A DNA stretch of 64,000 nucleotides. It comes from Rhodobacteraceae bacterium 63075 (lineage in GTDB: Bacteria; Pseudomonadota; Alphaproteobacteria; Rhodobacterales; Rhodobacteraceae). The notes beneath the pieces are model-generated. The model saw only the letters and a program-made list of their open reading frames with translations, was not told the origin of the DNA and searched no databases. The stretch spans positions 19,021-83,020 of the forward strand of contig QVMW01000014.1 in the NCBI GenBank assembly GCA_003417655.1, written 5' to 3'. Position numbers and translations under genes: made by a program. This document shows positions 10,601-18,219 of the stretch, piece by piece (position 1 is the stretch's first letter; each line of letters starts with the position of its first letter).

Positions 10601-12089
10601 CCGTCCCGTCGGTGAAGCTGCCCGCCTCGGGATTGGCCGAGGTCAGATCAACCGTGAGGTCCGATGTCACCCCGCTCAGGTCGAGCGTATCGCCATCGGT
10701 CTCGTTGGCCTCCTCGCCCTCGATCGTGTCATTGCCGAAGCCGTCCGTATAGCTGAAGGTATCGTCGCCGTAGCCGCCCCAGAGCGAGTCGTCGCCCGCG
10801 TCGCTCGTGAGGCTGTCATTGCCGAAGCTGCCGCGCAGGAAGTCGTCGCCCGCGCCGCCGGAGATCGTGTCGTCGCCCGAGCCGCCTTCCACGGTGTCGT
10901 TGCCGCCATCACCGGAGACAATATCGTTGCCCGTCTCGCCATAGATCGAGTCCGCCCCGGCACCGCCGGTGATGCTGTCATCATCCTCGTTGCCATGCAG
11001 GCTGTCATTGCCGACGCCGCCATCTATGGTGTCATTGCCCGTGCCGCCGCGGAGCGTGTCGTCATCTCCCTGGCCATCGATGATGTCATTGCCGCTTCCG
11101 CCGATGACACTGTCAGCGCCTGCACCGCCATAGACGGTGTCATCGCCTGCCTCGCCAAAGATCTGATCGTCACCGCCATCACCCTCGACGAGATCGTCGT
11201 CATCCCCGGCATAGATCGTATCGTTGCCGGTCCCGCCGATCAGCGTGTCATTGCCCACGTCGCCGATGATCTGATCGTTGCCAGCACCGCCGTCGATGCT
11301 GTCGGCGCCGCCTGTTGCGAACACATCGTCACCGTCGAGATTGTCGTCGCCCGCGCCACCGAGAATCGTGTCGGAGCCATCTGCACCGAAAACCGTGTCA
11401 TTGCCCGCGCCCGAGACGACCGAATCGTCGCCCGCGCCCGCTAAGACGCTGTCGGCGTCCGATCCGTCGGAATGATCGTTCGCATCGATCATGTCGCCTT
11501 CGGGATCACCGACATAGGCGACATCGATCACATCGTTCCCGCCGGTGCCCTCGACGACATAATCAGGCGCGACGTCCAGGTCGAGATTGTCGAGCGCGAT
11601 CCCGGTGTAGTTCAGGCTGCCGCCATCTGTGCTGGTTCCGATCGCGAAATCGGAGGTGGTTTCAGTCGCCGTGAAGGTGACGGACGTGCTCTGCCAATAG
11701 GGGGCTGTCGCCCCGGTGCTGTCGATCGGGACGGTGATCGTCTGGGTGCCGATCGTGACGATGAGATCTGTCGCACCCGGTTGGTTGGTCGAGCCGTCGG
11801 ACTCGTTGACATAGTAGTCGAAGCTGAAAGTGTAGGTCTGCCCGGCCTGCACCTGCGTGCCAAGCGTCGTGCTCAGGCCCTCATCATATGCAGAGGTGCT
11901 GTACATCGTGATGTAGCCACCCCCATCCGAGGCATCGAGATCGGAGGGCATGTAGCTGCCGCTCCATTCGAAGTTTCCATCGGTGTTGAGATCGGGCGAG
12001 CCTTCGGTCGCGGTCCAGCCCGAAGGGTTCTGTGCCGAGCCGGTCGCCGTGTTGGTCTCGAAAACGCCATTCGATATGTGGTTTGGCAT
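7692..12089 (-). CDS. Large secreted RTX calcium-binding protein with C-terminal Hint domain
   Basis: Acidic 1465-residue protein with no N-terminal signal, as expected for type I secretion. Residues 1 to about 165 form a carbohydrate-binding-like beta sandwich (SNGVFETNTATG...GIALDNLDLDV). About 170 to 1275 hold three large blocks of RTX nonapeptides (GGxGxDxUx), each opened by a near-identical unit PDYVVEGTG...GDPEGD...D, at about residues 174, 609 and 906. The first two blocks end with a repeated linker ending FPGGE(T/S)(L/I)TLVGV. The C-terminal Hint_2 domain starts ICFTAGTRIATPRG (about 1278) and includes SPQHRMLL. The ATG at 12089 has AAGGAG 7 bases upstream; an earlier in-frame ATG lacks one. 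No type I secretion genes are nearby. Function (adhesin, matrix protein or enzyme carrier) is unknown. Confidence 0.9.
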   Translation of the reverse strand: MPNHISNGVFETNTATGSAQNPSGWTATEGSPDLNTDGNFEWSGSYMPSDLDASDGGGYITMYSTSAYDEGLSTTLGTQVQAGQTYTFSFDYYVNESDGSTNQPGATDLIVTIGTQTITVPIDSTGATAPYWQSTSVTFTATETTSDFAIGTSTDGGSLNYTGIALDNLDLDVAPDYVVEGTGGNDVIDVAYVGDPEGDMIDANDHSDGSDADSVLAGAGDDSVVSGAGNDTVFGADGSDTILGGAGDDNLDGDDVFATGGADSIDGGAGNDQIIGDVGNDTLIGGTGNDTIYAGDDDDLVEGDGGDDQIFGEAGDDTVYGGAGADSVIGGSGNDIIDGQGDDDTLRGGTGNDTIDGGVGNDSLHGNEDDDSITGGAGADSIYGETGNDIVSGDGGNDTVEGGSGDDTISGGAGDDFLRGSFGNDSLTSDAGDDSLWGGYGDDTFSYTDGFGNDTIEGEEANETDGDTLDLSGVTSDLTVDLTSANPEAGSFTDGTATTSFVEIENIVLGGGNDTLVLGTGGGNDSVQGFTIPTDNGDGTYTANDQLDVSTLTDANGAPVNTDDVTVTDDGNGNAVLTFPGGETLTLVGVAPADVSDPDILETMGVPQPDYVVEGTGAGELIDGSYLGDPEGDVIDGSDDASGGNTDSVVAGGGDDTVFSYVGNDTVDGGAGNDSVDGGSGDDALIGGAGNDTLQGWFDDDSLTGGVGDDSLVGWTGNDTLEGGAGDDSIAGGDDQDLIILEDGFGTDTIDGGDGGAVDDDTLDMSAVTTDTTIDLTGANPEAGTVTSGTDSATFGDIENIVLGSGTDTIVLADGSGADTVEGFAAPSDNGDGTFTGNDQIDVSGMTDAGGNPVNVSDVTVTDTNGDGTGDAVLTFPGGESITLVGVSPDEVDSHAELEALGIPGLDYVVEGTGGNDVIDGTYTGDPEGDMVDAGDNAAGGDDDSIEAGAGNDTIVAGLGNDTVRADEGDDSVEGGSGDDSIYGFEGSDTVFGGDGDDWINTRTSPGTGLPDEGYTDTSGTGLSYPGDTDTGNDRDSVDGGTGNDVILTGDDDDTVLGGSGDDTVNAGFDDDDIDGGSGADSLEGGEGEDTIDGGADNDLIYGDVSPDNPNVGTYTPYELPNDGTDDAPGNNADSLSGGDGDDSIYGQDDNDTLAGGAGDDLLDGGLDDDLLTGGAGSDTLDGGAGNDTLVTSSGDSAQGGDGDDLFTIDDALTDGTAIGITGGEGDETLGDTLDFQGLVHWDDVTYTNTDPGVGGGLSGTATLGDGTIVNFDEIENVIICFTAGTRIATPRGAREVETLAPGDLVITRDNGLQPIRWVGKRTVPALGTLAPVTFAPGVLGNERELRVSPQHRMLLQGPEASLLFGESEVLATAKHLVNAGTVTQTPGGEITYVHILFDQHEIVYAEGAPSESFFPGGEGLGAVEDAAREELFTLFPELRSHAGAFGETARLCLKAYESELMGLG

Positions 12090-12480
12090 ACCATTTCTCC
12101 TTACAAACACACGGCGCGACAAAGCCGGCCTGTCTCACGCTGAGCGTGCCATCGCGGCCTCTATATGCTTGGGAAAATGGATCTAATTGCGGTGAGATAT
12201 GTTCAATTTCGTGGATCGCGTCCACGCGGGCGAAACAATGCGTAGAAACTGTTTCAAATGATGAAACACTTTATTTTCAAAGCTCTCATGCCTGTTTTGA
12301 GGTCATGGTGCCTGACGCCAGCCGATCCCGGGCCGCGCTCCATCTCAGGGGCGCATGAAAAAGGGCGAAAGATTGGCACGCAGCCAGTCTTCCGCCCGTC
12401 ATGTCAGATGCCCCTGTCCCGGCCGGGGCCTGAGGCGTTTGGGGCAAGCCTCGCGAGAGACTCGGCCCGAAACGCTTCGC
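12090..12480. other. 391-bp region between RTX and trcR genes
   Basis: No gene seen. The right part holds the trcR terminator. Bases 12240-12300 are AT-rich for this genome and contain a 6-bp palindrome arm pair (12251-12256 and 12262-12267, GTTTCA/TGAAAC). This is the likely promoter/operator area of the leftward RTX gene, whose start is about 160 bases away; no consensus promoter is certain. Confidence 0.5.
12358..12397 (-). terminator. Terminator of trcR
   Basis: A 10-bp stem with one G-U pair (12363-12372 with 12388-12397), followed in the leftward direction by five T residues (12358-12362). It lies about 84 bases beyond the trcR stop. Confidence 0.65.
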
Positions 12481-13236
12481 TCAGCTCTTGCCGTCTTCGT
12501 CCTCGTCATCCTCGGGCAGGTTGAAGAAGCTGTCGGCGTCGCGCGAATCGTCGTGATCGTCTTTCTCATCCTCGTCCGAGCCACCCAGCGAAAAGGATTC
12601 CAGACCCTCGATCGCCGAGGGGATCTTGGGCTCGGCATCCATCTCGAGGCTTTGCTCGGTGTTCACGAGCTTGCGGCGCTCGTCATCGCTCATGATCTCG
12701 CCGGCGGCGGCTTTCTTGGCGGCAGCCTTCTGAACGGCCGTGTCCAGCTCGGACTGCTTGCAAAGGCCGAGCGCGACGGGGTCAATCGGCTGGATGTTGG
12801 AGATGTTCCAATGCGTGCGCTCGCGGATCGCCTGGATCGTCGGCTTGGTGGTGCCAACGAGCTTGGAGATCTGCGCATCCGTCAGCTCCGGGTGGAATTT
12901 CACCAGCCAGAGGATCGAGGCGGGCCGGTCCTGCCGTTTCGACAGCGGCGTGTAGCGCGGCCCGCGGCGTTTCTCCTCGCCATGCGCGGCGGCGTTGTAT
13001 TTCAGCTTGAGCGTGTGCAGCGGGTCTTTCTCCGCCTTCGTGATCTCTTCGGCGTCGAGCTGGTTGTTGGCGACCGGGTCGAATCCCTTCACGCCCGCCG
13101 CCACATCGCCATCAGCGATGCCCTGCACTTCCAGCTCGTGCATACCCACGAATTCGGCGATCTGCTTGAAGCTCATCGCCGTGTTGTCCACGAGCCAGAC
13201 GGCCGTCGCCTTTGCCATGATCGGTTTGTCAGCCAT
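12481..13236 (-). CDS. trcR: DUF1013 protein, TrcR-type cell-cycle transcriptional regulator
   Basis: 251 residues. The N-terminal part has two helix-turn-helix-like regions: AMSFKQIAEFVGMHELEVQGIADG (about 20-43) and ELTDAQISKLVGTTKPTIQAI (about 117-137). The C-terminal tail (about 215-251) is strongly acidic (DEDEKDDHDD, EDDEDEDGKS). This layout matches the alphaproteobacterial DUF1013 family, members of which are called TrcR; the family name is from memory. It is transcribed away from the RNase T2 gene across a 142-base gap, so the two may share a divergent promoter region. Confidence 0.85.
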   Translation of the reverse strand: MADKPIMAKATAVWLVDNTAMSFKQIAEFVGMHELEVQGIADGDVAAGVKGFDPVANNQLDAEEITKAEKDPLHTLKLKYNAAAHGEEKRRGPRYTPLSKRQDRPASILWLVKFHPELTDAQISKLVGTTKPTIQAIRERTHWNISNIQPIDPVALGLCKQSELDTAVQKAAAKKAAAGEIMSDDERRKLVNTEQSLEMDAEPKIPSAIEGLESFSLGGSDEDEKDDHDDSRDADSFFNLPEDDEDEDGKS

Positions 13237-13378
13237 TTCTTGCCTCCATCAAATAATCCGCGTGCCCGACAAAACTCCGCCGTGCCCTTGAAGGGGCGAG
13301 CCCTCGGCGGGCTCAGGTTTCCGTTGTCGGGGAACTTGGCCGCTATATAGTGCGCTCGGAGGCATAAGGAAAGAGTGA

Positions 13379-14008
13379 ATGCGCGCAGGTTTGATCACGG
13401 TTTTCTGCTGTCTGGCGGGCGGGGCCCTCGCAAAGGGGGAGCGCGCGGGCGATTTCGACTACTACGTCATGGCGCTCTCGTGGTCGCCCAACTGGTGTGC
13501 TCTGGAAGGCGAGGCGCGGAACTCCCCACAATGCGACGCAGCCCATGGCTGGGTGCTGCACGGGCTCTGGCCACAGTATGATCGCGGCTGGCCCTCCTAT
13601 TGCCGCACCGGTCACCCAAACCCGCCGCGCAGCCTCACCCGCGCCATGGCCGACATCATGGGCACATCCGGCCTTGCCTGGTATCAGTGGAAGAAACACG
13701 GGGTCTGCTCGGGGCTGCCCGCCGCCGCCTACTTCGATCTCTCGCGCCGCGCCTATGAAAGCGTCACGCGCCCGCCCGTCTTCCGCAAGCTGGAGCGCAG
13801 GGTGTCCCTGCCCGCCTTGGTCGTGGAGGAGGCCTTTCTCGTGGCCAATCCGCAGCTCGCGCCCGACATGGTCACCATCACCTGCAAAGCGGGGCATATC
13901 CAGGAGGCGCGCATCTGCCTGTCCAGGGCGCTCGCGCCCGTCCCCTGCGGCCGTGACGTTGTCCGCGATTGCGCGGCGCGGGACGCGATCTTCGAGCCGA
14001 TGGACTGA
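13379..14008 (+). CDS. Ribonuclease T2-family protein with an altered catalytic motif
   Basis: Exported protein of 209 residues with a signal peptide (MRAGLITVFCCLAGGALA). The T2 fold is recognised from YYVMALSWSPNWC near residue 28, CAS motif 1 HGLWPQ (catalytic His61) and CAS motif 2 at 101-110 (WYQWKKHGVC), which keeps Lys106 and His107. In fungal RNase Rh the second motif reads HEWxKHG; here the His-Glu pair is Tyr102-Gln103, so the usual catalytic glutamate is missing. Multiple cysteines fit periplasmic disulfides. Whether it still cleaves RNA is uncertain. Confidence 0.88.
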   Translation: MRAGLITVFCCLAGGALAKGERAGDFDYYVMALSWSPNWCALEGEARNSPQCDAAHGWVLHGLWPQYDRGWPSYCRTGHPNPPRSLTRAMADIMGTSGLAWYQWKKHGVCSGLPAAAYFDLSRRAYESVTRPPVFRKLERRVSLPALVVEEAFLVANPQLAPDMVTITCKAGHIQEARICLSRALAPVPCGRDVVRDCAARDAIFEPMD

Positions 14009-14056
14009 GTAGAGCCCGCCGCGCGACGCGACGGGCCCTGCTCCAATCTCAAGCCG

Positions 14057-15094
14057 TTACAGGCAGTCCGCCAGCCCCTCGGCAAGGTTGCGAATCAACT
14101 GGCCGTAAAGCTCCGGCCCCGGCGCGAGGTCGGAGCCCATCGGATCGAGCACGCCGGTGGTCGCCTCGGAGCCCTCCATGACCGCCGCGACGATCCCCGG
14201 GTCGAACTGCGGCTCGGACATCACGCAGCTCACATTCTGCTCGGCCACGCGCGCCTGGATCTCGGCGATGCGCGCCGGGCTCGGGTCGGATGCGTCGGAG
14301 ATGGAGATCGCGCCAGAGGCGGGGAAATCGAAGGCCGCCTCGAAATACTGGTAGGCGTCATGGAAGACGATGAAATTGCCCCCGCGCACCGGCTCCAGAA
14401 TTCCGTTGATCTCGGCTTTCAAGGCGACCAGCTCCTCGCGCGCCGCAGCGGCGTTGGCGTAGTAGGTGCCCGCATTCTCCGGATCGGCCGCCGAAAGCTG
14501 CGCGGCGATGGCATTCAGCCAGACGGTGCCGTTGTCGGGCGAGAGCCAGGAATGCGCGTCATACGCGCCGTGATCATGGCCTTCATGCGCGTGCTCTTCA
14601 TGGCCCTCGTGATCTTCGTGCCCTTCATGTTCTTCATGCCCATGGTCGTCATGGGCGTGCTCGTCGTGCCCGTGCTCTTCATGGTCGTGCTCGTCATGCC
14701 CGTGCGCGTCGTGATCACCGTGAACATGCGCCTCGAAGAGCGCGTTCTCCCGCATCTCCAGCTTGGTCGTCCCGTCAGCTTCGATGAGCGAGACGACATT
14801 CGCACCTTCCGAGAGCGTCCCGAGCGCGTCTTCCATCCACGGCGTGAGGTCCGGCCCGATCCAGAACACAACGTCCGCCTCCTGCAACGCGCCCGCCTCC
14901 GAGGGGCGCAGGTTGTATTCATGCGGGCTGGCGCCGGGTGCGACGACAAGCTCGGGCGCGCCGACACCGTCCATGACGCGCGCGACGAGCGAATGCACAG
15001 GCGCGATATCGACAGCCACGCGGGGCGCCTCCGCCAGCGCGGGTCCGGCCAGCAGCGAGGCCGCGAAAGAAAGGGAAAGGAGGTTTCTGGACAT
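14057..15094 (-). CDS. znuA: Zinc ABC transporter substrate-binding protein ZnuA
   Basis: Periplasmic zinc receptor, 345 residues, with a signal peptide ending GPALA. The family ligand His58 (SPHEYNLRPS) and a second His (AHSWLSPDN, His181) are visible. Between them residues 123-175 form an exceptionally His-rich acidic loop with 21 histidines in 53 residues, thought in this family to capture or sense zinc. The ATG at 15094 has GGAG six bases upstream and is preferred to the ATG at 15106, which overlaps the Zur-type palindrome. It is divergent from zur-znuC-znuB. Confidence 0.95.
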   Translation of the reverse strand: MSRNLLSLSFAASLLAGPALAEAPRVAVDIAPVHSLVARVMDGVGAPELVVAPGASPHEYNLRPSEAGALQEADVVFWIGPDLTPWMEDALGTLSEGANVVSLIEADGTTKLEMRENALFEAHVHGDHDAHGHDEHDHEEHGHDEHAHDDHGHEEHEGHEDHEGHEEHAHEGHDHGAYDAHSWLSPDNGTVWLNAIAAQLSAADPENAGTYYANAAAAREELVALKAEINGILEPVRGGNFIVFHDAYQYFEAAFDFPASGAISISDASDPSPARIAEIQARVAEQNVSCVMSEPQFDPGIVAAVMEGSEATTGVLDPMGSDLAPGPELYGQLIRNLAEGLADCL

Positions 15095-15104
15095 GTTCGG
15101 CTCC

Positions 15105-15121
15105 ATGTGATCTTATAACAT
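15105..15121. promoter_or_regulatory. Zur-type operator between znuA and zur
   Basis: Imperfect palindrome ATGTGAT-CTT-ATAACAT with one mismatched position, AT-rich in a GC-rich genome and placed between the divergent znuA and zur genes. It resembles Zur boxes known from alphaproteobacteria (ATGTTATA-type arms). Binding is inferred. Confidence 0.65.
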
Positions 15122-15135
15122 TTAAGACTCGGTAT

Positions 15136-15672
15136 ATGAAATGTGATAATATGACAAGCTCTCCGCGCTCAAAAAACGCCCCCCTCCCCGGCCCGGTCGG
15201 GTTCGAGGCCCATGACCATGCGGGCTGCATCCAAACGGCCCTCGCCGCGGCGGAGGCGCATTGCGCCGAGCACGGGCTGCGCTTCACGCCCGTCCGGCGC
15301 AAGGCGCTGGAGATCCTGCTTCAGGAACACCGCGCGCTCGGGGCCTACGACATGCTCGACCGCCTGCGCGATGCGGGCTTCGGCTCGCAGCCGCCCGTGG
15401 CCTACCGGGCGCTGGAATTTCTCGTGGACAACGGTTTCGCGCACAAGATCGAGCGGCTCAACGCTTTCGTCGCCTGCGCCCATCCCGGGGCCAGCCATTC
15501 GCCCGCCTTCATGATCTGCCGCGATTGTGATTCGGTCGCCGAGACCCATTCCGCCCCCGCGCGCGGCGCCATCGGCGATGCCGCCCGCGCGAGTGGCTTC
15601 CAGATCGAACGCACGGTTGTCGAGGCGCTCGGCCTCTGCCCCGCCTGCGCGGGGAAGGACGCGCATTCATGA
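15136..15672 (+). CDS. zur: Zinc uptake regulator Zur (Fur family)
   Basis: Zn(II)-dependent repressor of 178 residues. The N-terminal winged helix (LRFTPVRRKALEILLQEHRALGAYDMLDRL...PPVAYRALEFLVDNG) is followed by a dimerisation domain with metal ligands: HDHAGC near the start, CAHPGASH, and CRDCDSVAE, plus C-terminal CPAC. It is the first gene of zur-znuC-znuB and overlaps znuC by four bases. The start is uncertain: ATG 15136 is used, but ATG 15151 is also possible and lies within a second Zur-like palindrome. Confidence 0.93.
   Translation: MKCDNMTSSPRSKNAPLPGPVGFEAHDHAGCIQTALAAAEAHCAEHGLRFTPVRRKALEILLQEHRALGAYDMLDRLRDAGFGSQPPVAYRALEFLVDNGFAHKIERLNAFVACAHPGASHSPAFMICRDCDSVAETHSAPARGAIGDAARASGFQIERTVVEALGLCPACAGKDAHS
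15142..15156. promoter_or_regulatory. Second Zur-like palindrome at the zur start
   Basis: TGTGATA-A-TATGACA, one mismatch from a perfect inverted repeat, resembling the site 37 bases upstream. It overlaps the possible ATG at 15151, so it could mediate autoregulation or be part of a double operator. Inferred only. Confidence 0.45.
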
Positions 15673-16442
15673 GCCTTGTATCGGTCGAGAATATCAGCGT
15701 CGGGTACGGCGCGAACACGGTGTTGCGCGATGTCTCCCTTGCCATCGAGCCGGGCGAGATCGTCACGGTCGTCGGCCCCAACGGCTCGGGCAAGACAACG
15801 CTCCTGCGCGCCCTGATCGGGGCCACGCGGCCCAAGACCGGAAACATCCGTCGCAAACCCGGCCTGCGCCTCGGCTACGTCCCGCAGAAGCTGCCGATTG
15901 ATCCGACCCTGCCGCTGACGGTCGAGCGCTTCCTGCGCCTGCCCGGAAACACGCCGCGCGCGGCCCTTGAGGCGGCGCTTCAGCGCGCGCGGGTGCCAAG
16001 CCTGCTAAACGCCCAGATGTCCGCCCTCTCGGGCGGCCAGCTTCAGCGCGTGCTGCTCGCCCGCGCCCTGATCGGGGAGCCCGAGATCCTGCTGCTCGAC
16101 GAGGCCACGCAGGGCCTCGACCAGCCCGGCTCGGCGGCCTTCTACCGCCAGATCGAGGCGGTCCGCCAGGACACCGGCTGCGCCGTCGTCATGATCAGCC
16201 ACGAGCTGCACGTGGTGATGAGCGCCTCCGACCGCGTGATCTGCCTCAACGGTCATGTCTGCTGCGAAGGCACGCCCGACATCGTCTCCGCCGCCCCCGA
16301 ATACCGCGCCCTCTTCGGGAGCGGCACGGGTGGCGCGCTGGCGCTCTACCGCCACGATCACGACCACGCCCATGACGGGGCCTGCGGGCACGACCATGCC
16401 GATCACGATACGGGCGATGAAAAAGCGGAGGCCGCCGAATAA
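15669..16442 (+). CDS. znuC: Zinc ABC transporter ATP-binding protein ZnuC
   Basis: Cytoplasmic ATPase of the zinc importer, 257 residues. Walker A (GPNGSGKTT, about 36-44), ABC signature (LSGGQLQRVLLARAL), Walker B (EILLLDEATQGLD) and the H-loop (MISHELHVVM) are all intact. The C-terminal tail is His/Asp-rich (RHDHDHAHDGACGHDHADH), typical of ZnuC. Its ATG overlaps the zur stop (ATGA) and its stop overlaps the znuB start, so the three are co-translated. Confidence 0.96.
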   Translation: MSLVSVENISVGYGANTVLRDVSLAIEPGEIVTVVGPNGSGKTTLLRALIGATRPKTGNIRRKPGLRLGYVPQKLPIDPTLPLTVERFLRLPGNTPRAALEAALQRARVPSLLNAQMSALSGGQLQRVLLARALIGEPEILLLDEATQGLDQPGSAAFYRQIEAVRQDTGCAVVMISHELHVVMSASDRVICLNGHVCCEGTPDIVSAAPEYRALFGSGTGGALALYRHDHDHAHDGACGHDHADHDTGDEKAEAAE

Positions 16443-17230
16443 TGCTGGATGATTTCATGACCCGCGCGACACTCGCCGGGGTCGGCGTCGCCTTCGCGGC
16501 CGCGCCGCTCGGAAGCTTCGTCGTCTGGCGCCGCATGGCCTATTTCGGCGATGCCACGGCCCATGCCGCCATTCTCGGCGTCGCCCTGTCGCTGGCGCTG
16601 CAAATGTCCATCTTCGCCGGCGCGATGGCCATCGCGCTCATCATGGCCATGACCGTCACCCTGCTGACGGGCCGTGGCTACGCGATGGACACGCTCCTGG
16701 GCGTGCTGGCCCATTCCGCGCTCGCCTTCGGGCTGGTGGCGGTCTCCTTCCTCTCGGGTATCCGCATCGACCTCATGGCCTATCTTTTCGGCGATATCCT
16801 CGCCGTCTCCCGCAGCGATCTCGCGGTGATCTGGGGCGGCGCTGCGCTTGTCGTCGGGCTGATTGGCTGGCGCTGGTCGGCCCTGCTCACCGCGACATTG
16901 AGCGAAGAGCTGGCCTATGCCAGCGGCGTCAATCCCAAGCGCGAGCAATTGGTCCTGACCTTTTCGCTGGCGATCACCGTCGCCGTCGCGATCAAGGTTG
17001 TTGGCGTGTTGCTGATCGCGGCCATGCTGATCATCCCTGCCGCCGCCGCCCGCCCGCTGGCCAGAACGCCCGAGCAGATGGCCGTGGCAGGTGCCGCGAT
17101 CGGGGCCTTTTCGGCCATCGCGGGCCTGCGCGCGGCCTACCTGCTCGACACGCCGGCCGGCCCCTCGATCGTCTGTGTCGCCGCGCTGGTCTTCGTCGCG
17201 ACAAGCCTGCTCAGGACAGCGCGCGCCTGA
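16442..17230 (+). CDS. znuB: Zinc ABC transporter permease ZnuB
   Basis: Integral membrane component of the importer, 262 residues with about eight hydrophobic segments. Family hallmarks include VWRRMAYFGDATAHAAILG near the N-terminus and the later stretch VVGVLLIAAMLIIPAAAARPLA. It is the last gene of zur-znuC-znuB. Confidence 0.95.
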   Translation: MLDDFMTRATLAGVGVAFAAAPLGSFVVWRRMAYFGDATAHAAILGVALSLALQMSIFAGAMAIALIMAMTVTLLTGRGYAMDTLLGVLAHSALAFGLVAVSFLSGIRIDLMAYLFGDILAVSRSDLAVIWGGAALVVGLIGWRWSALLTATLSEELAYASGVNPKREQLVLTFSLAITVAVAIKVVGVLLIAAMLIIPAAAARPLARTPEQMAVAGAAIGAFSAIAGLRAAYLLDTPAGPSIVCVAALVFVATSLLRTARA

Positions 17231-17237
17231 GCCGCGC

Positions 17238-18218
17238 TCACGCCACCTTCAGAACGATCTTCCCGATATGGGTGCTGCCTTCCATCCGCTCATGCGCGCG
17301 GGCGGCGTCTTCGAGCGCGAAGACCTCGTCCATCACCGGCGCCACGCGCCCCGCATCGAGCAGCGGCCAGACATGTTCCTTCAGCTCCTCGGCGATCCGC
17401 GCCTTGGCAAGGTCCGATTGCGGGCGCAGCGTGCTGCCTGTGATCGTCAGCCGCCGCGCCATGACCTGCGCGAAATTGAGCTCCACTTTCGGACCGCTCA
17501 GAAAGGCGATCTGCACCAGTCGCCCGTCATCGGCCAGCGCGCGGATGTTGCGCGGGATGTAATCGCCGCCCACCATGTCGAGGACGAGATTTGCCCCGCC
17601 CTCGGCCTTGAGCACCTCGACGAAGTCCTCCTCGCGGTAGTTCATCACCCGCTCCGCCCCGAGCGCGCGGCAGGCCTCGGCCTTCTCCGCGTTGCCGACG
17701 GTCGTGAAGACACGCGCCCCGAAAATATTTGCCAGCTGGATCGCCGTCGTCCCGATCCCCGAGGAGCCGCCATGCACCAGGAAACGCTCGCCCGCCTGAA
17801 GCCCCCCGCGCTGGAACACGTTGGTCCAGACGGTGAAGAAGGTCTCCGGCAGGCAGGCCGCCTCCTTGAGGCCCATGCCCTCCGGCACGGGCAGCGCATG
17901 GGCCGCGGGAGTCGTCACGTATTCCGCATAGCCCCCGCCGGGCAGGAGCGCGCAGACCTTGTCGCCCACGCGCCATTCGCTCACGCCCGCGCCGATGGCG
18001 GCGACTTCCCCGCTCGCCTCCAGCCCCGGCAGATCGCTCGCGCCCTTGGGCGGCGCATAGGCACCCGCCCGTTGCAGCGCGTCGGGGCGGTTCACCCCGG
18101 CATAGGCCACCTTGATCAGGATCTCCCCGTGGCGCGGCTCAGGCCGCGCGCGCTCGGCAAGCTTGAGTACATCCGGAGCGCCCGGCTCCGTGATCTCGAT
18201 CACTTTCATCGCTGTCAT
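17238..18218 (-). CDS. NAD(P)H-quinone oxidoreductase, zinc-free MDR family
   Basis: 326 residues of the quinone reductase/PIG3 branch of medium-chain dehydrogenases. The N-terminal GroES-like domain reads AYAGVNRPDALQRAGAY and lacks the catalytic and structural zinc cysteines of alcohol dehydrogenases. The nucleotide-binding motif is in LVHGGSSGIGTTAIQLA. It likely performs NADPH-dependent two-electron reduction of quinones or enones. It is adjacent to a COQ9 gene on the same strand, with one base between the stop of the latter and its own start. Confidence 0.9.
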   Translation of the reverse strand: MTAMKVIEITEPGAPDVLKLAERARPEPRHGEILIKVAYAGVNRPDALQRAGAYAPPKGASDLPGLEASGEVAAIGAGVSEWRVGDKVCALLPGGGYAEYVTTPAAHALPVPEGMGLKEAACLPETFFTVWTNVFQRGGLQAGERFLVHGGSSGIGTTAIQLANIFGARVFTTVGNAEKAEACRALGAERVMNYREEDFVEVLKAEGGANLVLDMVGGDYIPRNIRALADDGRLVQIAFLSGPKVELNFAQVMARRLTITGSTLRPQSDLAKARIAEELKEHVWPLLDAGRVAPVMDEVFALEDAARAHERMEGSTHIGKIVLKVA

Positions 18219-18219
18219 C

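Noticed and set aside
9405..11444. 679-codon frame opposite the RTX gene, rich in VIARAA-like repeats
   Set aside because: The repeats are the complement of the RTX nonapeptide DNA. The forward RTX and Hint motifs are unmistakable.
7692..12089. Tandem DNA repeats as a CRISPR-like array
   Set aside because: The periodicity is the coding signature of GGxGxDxUx nonapeptides, with no constant spacer structure.
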